From Candidatus Wildermuthbacteria bacterium GWA2_46_15 (GTDB taxonomy: Bacteria; Patescibacteriota; Minisyncoccia; Minisyncoccales; GWA2-46-15): a stretch of DNA of 9,795 nucleotides. Made by a program: the position numbers and the translations under genes. Within the stretch, counting starts at the first letter, position 1, and each line of letters opens with the position of its first letter. This document shows positions 5,398-9,795 of this stretch, piece after piece. The notes under the pieces were generated by a model. It had not been told where the DNA came from. It did not search any database and saw nothing but the letters and a program-made list of their open reading frames with translations. The DNA lies in the NCBI GenBank assembly GCA_001823105.1, contig MHTO01000026.1:1-9795 (forward strand), in the 5' to 3' direction.

Positions 5398-6327
5398 TTA
5401 TCTTAATATTTGACCGATAATTTCTTTGTGGCCCCTCAAGAACTCTGGCGCGAGCAGAGCCTTTTTGCCTTCGAGCTGAACCATTTCTATCACCAGAGAG
5501 CCTTGGCCGGTTTGAACGGCCACTTTCCTGTCCGGGGTCAAAAAAACAAAACCAGGCGGACTTTGAGGTTTCATCTCTGTCGTAACACGAACCTGCAAAA
5601 TTTTCAAGATCTTGCCCTCAAAAAGAGTGTGAGTGCCCGGCCAAGGGTCAAAGGCCCGTATTTGTCTCTCTAAATCGTCGGCAGACTTTTGCCAGTTAAT
5701 CCGCCCCTGTTCCTTCTTCAGCTGATGACAATATGGAGTGGGGGAATCGCTTTGAGGTTGCGGTGCCACCCGGCCCTGGAGCAAAAGCGGAATGGTTTTG
5801 ACCAAGAGCTTAGCGCCCAAGCTAGCCAGTTTAGCCGTTAAGGTCGGAGTCGTCTCATCTGAAGAAACTTCGGTTTTCTCCTGAGCCAGAATATCTCCCC
5901 GGTCAACTTTCTCTGACATTCTGATGACGGTGACGCCGGTTTCCTTTTCGCCGTTGAGAATCGCGTGAGGAATGGGGGAGGCGCCGCGGTATTTGGGCAA
6001 AAGCGAAGGGTGAACATTCAAACAACCATATTTTGGTATTTCCAGGATTTCTTTTGTTAAAAACGGAGGACCATAGGCGGCGACAATAATCAATTCTGGT
6101 CTCAAATTTCTAATTTCTAATTCCCAATTTCTAATATCTTCTGGCTGGACAACTGGAATATGGTATTTTTCCGCCAAAACCTTGACGGGCGGGGGAGTGA
6201 TCACCTGTTTCCGACCGACGGGCTTATCCGGAGAGGTGACAACCAAAATGGGCTTGAGATTGCTCTTGATCAGTTCTTCTAGGATTGTCGCGGCAAATTC
6301 CGGGGTTCCAAAAAATATGATGTTCAT
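5398..6327 (-). CDS. fmt: Methionyl-tRNA formyltransferase
   Basis: Fmt transfers the formyl group from 10-formyl-tetrahydrofolate to Met-tRNAi for translation initiation. Length of 309 residues is typical. Seen: Rossmann-like start IIFFGTPEFA (3-12); the catalytic centre CLNVHPSLLPKYRGASP (102-118) with Asn104 and His106; Asp142 in EKVDRGD, the third catalytic residue; and the C-terminal tRNA-binding domain (about 203-309) with FDPWPGTHT. Residues about 66-75 (RNWELEIRNL) are encoded by an AT-rich repeated sequence and look like an in-frame insertion. The start follows the stop of the preceding 160-residue gene by one base, which implies translational coupling, and efp follows by 19 bp. Confidence 0.95.
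   Translation of the reverse strand: MNIIFFGTPEFAATILEELIKSNLKPILVVTSPDKPVGRKQVITPPPVKVLAEKYHIPVVQPEDIRNWELEIRNLRPELIIVAAYGPPFLTKEILEIPKYGCLNVHPSLLPKYRGASPIPHAILNGEKETGVTVIRMSEKVDRGDILAQEKTEVSSDETTPTLTAKLASLGAKLLVKTIPLLLQGRVAPQPQSDSPTPYCHQLKKEQGRINWQKSADDLERQIRAFDPWPGTHTLFEGKILKILQVRVTTEMKPQSPPGFVFLTPDRKVAVQTGQGSLVIEMVQLEGKKALLAPEFLRGHKEIIGQILR
6104..6136. repeat. AT-rich short repeat inside fmt
   Basis: On the plus strand AATTTCTAATTTCTAATTCC then AATTTCTAAT: an 8-base word (ATTTCTAA) occurs three times. It encodes the residues around RNWELEIRNL in Fmt. Similar AAAATT-rich words occur inside murC. Confidence 0.5.
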
Positions 6328-6328
6328 T

Positions 6329-6811
6329 TCATTTTATGATGCGCCATTCGACTTCGTCGTCGCGGCCGGCAAACTCCAGCCAATCGCCGTCTTTGGAGAT
6401 GACGTACCATTTTCTTTTGGCGCCGGACCAGACGAGGAGATCGCCCTGGAAGTAGGGTTTTTTAACGATTTCCTTGGGCTTCAACCGGTCCAGTTCCAGC
6501 CACTTTTTAAAGACGGTTTCGATGGCGTAATCTAGTTTTCTTGAATTTGCCCAGGCGGCGACCGTATCTAAAGCCTTGATCGCTTTCTGGGTCGATCCCG
6601 CCAAGGTTAATAACTGCCGGGCCGGACGGGTAAAGCGGGAATAGATAATCTTTTTCTTTTTGGCGTCTTTTTTTATCTTTTCCAAAGTCAGGCCCTTGGT
6701 GTAAAAGTAATGGTTAACCACCTGTTGGATCTCGGTTTCCTCGAGTTTTTTGCGCCTCTCCGGCGCACCCGCCAATGAGGCGGGCTTCTTTTTTACCTTT
6801 TTATTATTCAT
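6329..6811 (-). CDS. Uncharacterised 160-residue basic protein before fmt
   Basis: I do not recognise a named family. The N-terminal third is very rich in Lys and Arg (NNKKVKKK at 2-9), the middle is helical (EIQQVVNHYFY, AIKALDTVAAWA), and the C-terminal part has a compact pattern of aromatic and charged residues (YFQGDLLVWSGAKRKWYVIS, then GDWLEFAGRDDEVEWRI). It has no signal peptide or membrane segment, so it is probably cytoplasmic; the basic N-terminus could bind nucleic acid, but this is only an inference. Residues 10-20 (PASLAGAPERR) are encoded by two GC palindromes and look inserted. It is the first gene of a tight operon with fmt (1-bp gap) and efp, which links it to translation by context. 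The ATG at 6811 is supported by the promoter just upstream. Confidence 0.75.
   Translation of the reverse strand: MNNKKVKKKPASLAGAPERRKKLEETEIQQVVNHYFYTKGLTLEKIKKDAKKKKIIYSRFTRPARQLLTLAGSTQKAIKALDTVAAWANSRKLDYAIETVFKKWLELDRLKPKEIVKKPYFQGDLLVWSGAKRKWYVISKDGDWLEFAGRDDEVEWRIIK
6752..6784. repeat. Two palindromes inside the 160-residue gene
   Basis: GCGCC-TCTCC-GGCGC (6752-6766) and CCCGCC-AATGA-GGCGGG (6768-6784) lie side by side, with 5-bp and 6-bp perfect stems and five-base loops, the same build as the intergenic and gtrA elements. They are read in frame as residues 10-20. Confidence 0.75.
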
Positions 6812-6822
6812 ATGTCAGTTCA

Positions 6823-6851
6823 ATTCTAGCTTGATTGGTGTTACAATTCAA
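6823..6851 (-). promoter_or_regulatory. Predicted promoter of the 160-residue gene/fmt/efp operon
   Basis: On the minus strand, TTGAAT (6851-6846), a 17-bp spacer, and TAGAAT (6828-6823). Eleven bases separate the -10 from the ATG at 6811, giving a predicted leader of about five bases. It overlaps the oppositely directed thpR promoter. Confidence 0.5.
6839..6847 (+). promoter_or_regulatory. Predicted extended -10 promoter of thpR, leaderless
   Basis: TGTTACAAT is a TG-N-TACAAT extended -10 with one mismatch to TATAAT. Six bases separate it from the ATG at 6854, exactly as at the gtrA-like gene (TGTTAAATT, six bases), so transcription would start at the start codon. No good -35 is seen (TTCAAT at 6819-6824 is weak), which is usual for extended -10 promoters. 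It lies inside the spacer and -35 of the divergent promoter. Confidence 0.5.
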
Positions 6852-6853
6852 GA

Positions 6854-7420
6854 ATGCCTCGTGTTTTTTGCGCCATCAATGTGCCCGAAAAGATCAGAGA
6901 AGAACTCAATTCTTTTCGGGACGAATATCCCGACCTGCCCCTGCGCTGGACAAAAAAGGAAAATCTCCACCTGACGCTTTTATTCTTGGGTTATGTCAAC
7001 GACGATGAACTGCTCGATGTCTGCGACCTCGTCAAAGAAGTCGGTCGTCGACACACTCCTTTTACCATCAGCCTGAAAAGAATCGTCTTTGGTCCGCCTA
7101 AGAAAAAACCGCCCCGCCTGATCTGGGTCGAAGGCCGGGCCTCAAAAAAACTAACTCGATTGCAACAGGGCCTAGAAAGCTCCCTTTTTGAGAATGTAAA
7201 AGAAGATCCCGACCAAGAAACTCATGGTTTTAGTCCCCATATCACCTTAGCCCGAATTAAACAGTGGCAATGGCATCAACTAGAACCGGAGGAAATTCCC
7301 GAGATTGATAAAGAAATCTCTTTTACTTTTTTGGTTGAGTCAATCGAAGTCATGGAAAGCGAATTAAAAAAAGAGGGTCCAGAATATCATGTTTTAGAAA
7401 GCATCCCGCTTTCAAACTAA
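6854..7420 (+). CDS. thpR: RNA 2',3'-cyclic phosphodiesterase (2H family, ThpR/LigT)
   Basis: A 188-residue 2H phosphoesterase; ThpR opens 2',3'-cyclic phosphates at RNA ends and can join tRNA halves in vitro. Seen: the two HxTx motifs HLTL (39-42, in WTKKENLHLTLLFLG) and HITL (129-132, in FSPHITLAR), 90 residues apart as expected, and the typical N-terminus RVFCAINVPEKIREEL. It is cytoplasmic. It is divergent from the fmt operon across a 42-bp gap that holds both promoters. There is no Shine-Dalgarno before the ATG, consistent with a leaderless message. murC follows 101 bp later on the same strand. Confidence 0.93.
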   Translation: MPRVFCAINVPEKIREELNSFRDEYPDLPLRWTKKENLHLTLLFLGYVNDDELLDVCDLVKEVGRRHTPFTISLKRIVFGPPKKKPPRLIWVEGRASKKLTRLQQGLESSLFENVKEDPDQETHGFSPHITLARIKQWQWHQLEPEEIPEIDKEISFTFLVESIEVMESELKKEGPEYHVLESIPLSN

Positions 7421-7521
7421 ACTCAAAACGCAAAGCGCAAAATGCAAAACTACAACTCAAAATTTAAAACTTTTAATTTTACGCTGTAACTTTACGCTTT
7501 TCACTTTAAACTTTTCGCTTT
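7421..7521. repeat. AT-rich imperfect inverted repeat between thpR and murC
   Basis: The gap is built of short words such as AAAACGCAAAGCGCAAAATG on the left and ACGCTTTTCACTTTAAAC on the right; the two halves are roughly complementary around a centre near AAAATTTAAAACTTTTAATT. No terminator T run, clear promoter or Shine-Dalgarno for murC stands out. Confidence 0.5.
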
Positions 7522-8937
7522 ATGCGTATTCACTTCATCGGTATTGGTGGCATCGGCGTCTCGGCTCTCGCCCGACATTATTTGTCTCAAAATCATCAGG
7601 TGACGGGCTCGGATTTGGAGCCTTCGGAAATTACCCAAGCCCTGCAAAAATTAGGGGCTAGAGTTCATATTGGCAAGCACAAAAGCGCAAATCTTTGGAA
7701 AAGGTTCGACCTTAAGAATTTCCCAAGGTCGAACCTTGATTTGGTTGTTTATAGCCCGGCGATCACTTCCGACAACCCAGAGCTGAAAAAAGCAAGAAAA
7801 CAGGGGGTTAGATGCCAAAGCTATCCCCAAGCCTTGGGCGAATTGACCAAAAACCATTTCACCATTGCCGTCTGCGGCACCCACGGCAAGGGCACGACTA
7901 CCGCCATGATTTCCTTGATTTTGATTAAGGCGGGGCTTGATCCCAGCGTCATCATCGGCACCAAACTCAAAGAATTTGGCGACTCTAACTACCGACCGGG
8001 AAAATCTCCATACCTGGTCATCGAGGCGGACGAGTACCAGAGCTCTTTTCTGAATTATCGGCCGCAGATTATCGTCCTGACCACGATCGACGAAGACCAC
8101 CTGGACTATTTTAAGAACCTTGCCAACATTGTCAAAACCTTCCAGCGATTCATCGATCGCCTGCCCCAAAAGGGAATATTGGTGGTCAACCGGCTGGACA
8201 AAAACAGCCAGGGATTAAAAAGCTCGCCCCAAGTTAAATACTATTCATTAAAACAAAAAGAAGCTCGACTTTTAAAGAGAAGGTTAAAGCTGCCGGGTGA
8301 CCACATCCTGGCCGACGCCCTAGGCGCATTGACCCTGGCCCGGAGCCTGAAGATACCCGATGAAGTTTCTTTCAGGGCTTTGTCCGAATACAAGGGGGCT
8401 TGGCGGAGATTCCAAATTCAAAAATTAAAAATCAAAAATCAAAAATTTACGATTATTAACGATTACGCTCATCATCCGACCGAAGTCGAGGTCACCCTAA
8501 AAGCCGCCAGACAAAAATATCCCAATAAAAAAATCTGGTGCGTCTTTCAGCCTCACCAATACCAGAGAACTTACTATCTCTTTGATGATTTTGCCAGGGT
8601 TTTAAGCCAGGCACCGGTTGACAAATTGATTTTGACCGACATCTACAGTGTAGCTGGCCGCGAGAGTCAAAGCATCAAGAAAAAAGTGAGTTCAAAAAAA
8701 TTGGTGAGAGCCATCGTTAAAAATTTGAAAATACCGCTCCGCGGATTTCCGAAGAAATATGGAAATTGTAAATTGAAAATTAAAACCGTATTCTATATCC
8801 CGACACTTAAAAAAACTGCTAATTATCTGAAACAAAATCTCCGGAGCAAGGAGGTCCTCGTCGTTATGGGCGCCGGCGACATCTACCAGCTGCCGCTTTT
8901 GTTGACAAGCCCGAAGCGAAAGGGGAAGATGAATTAA
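7522..8937 (+). CDS. murC: UDP-N-acetylmuramate-L-alanine ligase
   Basis: MurC adds L-Ala to UDP-MurNAc using ATP, the first step of the peptidoglycan stem peptide, in the cytoplasm. At 471 residues it has normal length and three domains: the N-terminal UDP-binding fold with GIGGIGVSALA (7-17) and DLVVYSPAI (73-81); the ATPase domain with GTHGKGTTTAM (119-129), EADEYQSSF and TTIDEDHLDYF; and the C-terminal domain with DYAHHPTEVE, FQPHQYQRT and MGAGDIYQLP. Odd points: the P-loop has Gly124 where family members have Thr (GTHGKTTTT), and three stretches look inserted: residues 60-72 (a 13-bp inverted repeat), 298-309 (QIQKLKIKNQKF) and around 414-421 (NCKLKIK). All are in frame and at loop-like positions. 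No Shine-Dalgarno is seen. The next gene begins 17 bp after. Confidence 0.94.
   Translation: MRIHFIGIGGIGVSALARHYLSQNHQVTGSDLEPSEITQALQKLGARVHIGKHKSANLWKRFDLKNFPRSNLDLVVYSPAITSDNPELKKARKQGVRCQSYPQALGELTKNHFTIAVCGTHGKGTTTAMISLILIKAGLDPSVIIGTKLKEFGDSNYRPGKSPYLVIEADEYQSSFLNYRPQIIVLTTIDEDHLDYFKNLANIVKTFQRFIDRLPQKGILVVNRLDKNSQGLKSSPQVKYYSLKQKEARLLKRRLKLPGDHILADALGALTLARSLKIPDEVSFRALSEYKGAWRRFQIQKLKIKNQKFTIINDYAHHPTEVEVTLKAARQKYPNKKIWCVFQPHQYQRTYYLFDDFARVLSQAPVDKLILTDIYSVAGRESQSIKKKVSSKKLVRAIVKNLKIPLRGFPKKYGNCKLKIKTVFYIPTLKKTANYLKQNLRSKEVLVVMGAGDIYQLPLLLTSPKRKGKMN
7701..7737. repeat. 13-bp inverted repeat inside murC
   Basis: AAGGTTCGACCTT (7701-7713) and its exact reverse complement AAGGTCGAACCTT (7725-7737) flank an 11-base spacer. 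It encodes residues 60-72 (KRFDLKNFPRSNL), between the IGKHKSANL and DLVVYS segments where MurC normally has a short loop. Confidence 0.85.
8413..8448. repeat. AT-rich direct repeat inside murC
   Basis: Repeated ATCAAAA/ATTCAAAA/ATTAAAA words encode QIQKLKIKNQKF (298-309), between the WRRF and NDYAHHP motifs of the C-terminal domain. The composition is sharply different from flanking murC sequence. Confidence 0.5.
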
Positions 8938-8954
8938 GAACTAAAAACTCAACC

Positions 8955-9329
8955 ATGACACTTTTTTTCTTAATTCTTCTGGCGGTCGCGACGGCTATCT
9001 TTTTCTATCAGCGCTCGCGAAAAAATAAAAAACCTTTACTCAAGCCGTCGCTGCCCGTAACGACACCGATTGAACCGCAAAAGCCCGTGGCTCCGCCCGC
9101 GCCAGCGTCGGTCGCACCCGAACCGCTTCAAGCGGCTCCGGTTCCGCCTCAACCAGTCATCGTCCTACCCCCGCCGTTCGCCCCGCCACCGCCAAATCCT
9201 TTTCGCCAAAGAATGTCGGAGATTTCCGAAGAACTTTCCGAGCCGGAATTGTCCGAACCCAAAAAAGAGTTTCTGCCACCGATAGCCGAGCCCGAGCCGA
9301 CGCCACCGCCCAATCTGCCGGTTCAGTAG
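8955..9329 (+). CDS. Proline-rich single-pass membrane protein, unknown function
   Basis: No family is recognised. The 124 residues have one N-terminal hydrophobic helix (about 3-17, FFLILLAVATAIFFY), a basic cluster right after it (RSRKNKK, 20-26), then about 90 residues dominated by Pro, Ala, Val and Glu (for example PVAPPAPASVAPEP), ending in an acidic SEISEELSEPELSEP stretch and PPPNLPVQ. By the positive-inside rule the Pro-rich tail should be cytoplasmic, a layout like ZipA minus its FtsZ-binding domain. No cleavage site for export is evident. It is 17 bp downstream of murC and probably co-transcribed, so an envelope or division role is possible but unproven. A terminator follows. Confidence 0.65.
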   Translation: MTLFFLILLAVATAIFFYQRSRKNKKPLLKPSLPVTTPIEPQKPVAPPAPASVAPEPLQAAPVPPQPVIVLPPPFAPPPPNPFRQRMSEISEELSEPELSEPKKEFLPPIAEPEPTPPPNLPVQ

Positions 9330-9350
9330 GAAATTAAGTATGAAAAATAC

Positions 9351-9387
9351 AAGAGCGCGTTCGGTTTCGAACGCGCTCTTTGTTTTT
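9351..9387 (+). terminator. Strong intrinsic terminator, probably bidirectional
   Basis: A perfect 13-bp stem AAGAGCGCGTTCG/CGAACGCGCTCTT (9351-9363 and 9368-9380) with a GTTT loop, followed by TGTTTTT. On the minus strand the same stem is followed by GTATTTTT, so it can also end the convergent gene on the right. It closes the thpR-murC-membrane protein run. Confidence 0.92.
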
Positions 9388-9391
9388 GCGA

Positions 9392-9795
9392 CTATTTTAG
9401 CCATCCTTCTAATGGCTGGGAGAGTCGCGACGGAATGATCAACTTCACAGGATATGACCCAGAACCTGACGGTATTCGACCCGCGAAGGTCAGATAACCG
9501 CTGTAGGTTCCTTTGGCCGTCACCTGCCCCGGAGGAAGATTCCGATATCCCGTCGGGGTGTACTCCGTCCCGTTCACCGCGAACTTGATGTCGCCCAATC
9601 CGGCTTGGAACAGATAAGGATCGCCACTCAGGTCGGTGATGGTAATTTCCACATCAACGACGAACTCATTAGCTCCCGTGACCCGGAGTTGCCGGAGCAC
9701 GATGGTGCCAGAGTATGTCCCGCATCCGCCGGAGCAAACGCTGTTCGGGATGTTGGTGGTGTATTTCATCTGTCCAGTCGGGTTGCTTGTCCCGC
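9392..9795 (-). CDS. C-terminal part of a probable extracytoplasmic beta-rich protein
   Basis: No family is firmly recognised. The reading frame is open to the right edge: codons upstream of the Met at 9769-9767 read GTSNPTGQ with no stop, and the composition is unchanged, so that Met is internal and the gene is partial. The visible 134 residues are rich in Gly, Ser, Thr and alternating hydrophobics, with two close cysteines (VCSGGCG), a likely beta-strand pair (RQLRVTGANEFVVDVEITITD), FAVNGTEYTPTGYRNLPPG, and an end PVKLIIPSRLSQPLEGWLK. This resembles immunoglobulin-like or DUF4352-type domains of surface proteins, but only loosely. No cell-wall anchor or membrane segment is seen at the C-terminus. 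It ends 4 bp after the shared terminator. Confidence 0.7.
   Translation of the reverse strand, partial: GTSNPTGQMKYTTNIPNSVCSGGCGTYSGTIVLRQLRVTGANEFVVDVEITITDLSGDPYLFQAGLGDIKFAVNGTEYTPTGYRNLPPGQVTAKGTYSGYLTFAGRIPSGSGSYPVKLIIPSRLSQPLEGWLK

Noticed and set aside
9767..9769. Met at 9769-9767 as the start of the last minus-strand gene
   Set aside because: The frame stays open to the window edge with the same composition, and no ribosome site or promoter precedes the Met.

Overview
The window reads as bacterial chromosome from a small-genome lineage, most likely a member of the Candidate Phyla Radiation (Patescibacteria, probably Parcubacteria-like). This placement is inference. It rests on compact housekeeping genes packed on both strands, short versions of DnaX (no tau-type tail) and Obg (no OCT tail), a tRNA without an encoded CCA end, a short GIY-YIG gene, and many small palindromes and AT-rich repeats, several of them inside reading frames. 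No phage, transposase or CRISPR locus is seen.

Layout. Positions 1-620 (minus) hold the N-terminal part of cysteinyl-tRNA synthetase, running off the left edge. It diverges from a GtrA-type membrane protein (709-1326, plus), followed 4 bp later by dnaX (1331-2440). A repeat-rich stretch (2441-3139) then carries a broken tRNA-Gln 5' fragment interrupted by a palindrome, a GIY-YIG nuclease gene (2550-2816), a tandem palindromic repeat, an intact tRNA-Gln(TTG) (2927-2997), two more palindromes, and a T-box-like motif. Next come an HD-domain phosphohydrolase (3140-3778) and the GTPase Obg (3840-4802). Convergent to these is a minus-strand operon: a 160-residue uncharacterised protein, fmt, and efp (6811 to 4815). 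Divergent from that operon is thpR (6854-7420), then murC (7522-8937) and a proline-rich single-pass membrane protein (8955-9329). The plus-strand run ends in a strong hairpin terminator (9351-9387). The right edge holds the C-terminal part of a minus-strand, probably exported protein (9392-9795).

How the genes relate. Most of the content is core information processing: tRNA charging (cysS), initiator tRNA formylation (fmt), elongation-factor rescue at difficult motifs (efp), ribosome-linked GTPase (obg), RNA end processing (thpR), clamp loading (dnaX), and peptidoglycan precursor synthesis (murC). Three divergent starts have extended -10 promoters placed so that transcription would begin at or within about two bases of the ATG, suggesting leaderless mRNAs; the HD gene instead has a clear Shine-Dalgarno.

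The most unusual feature is repeat ecology. GC palindromes with a purine five-base loop are found between genes, inside a tRNA remnant, and in frame inside gtrA and the 160-residue gene; murC carries a different 13-bp inverted repeat in frame. The GIY-YIG gene lies between two 18-bp direct copies of the tRNA-Gln 5' end, suggesting a small tRNA-associated mobile cassette.
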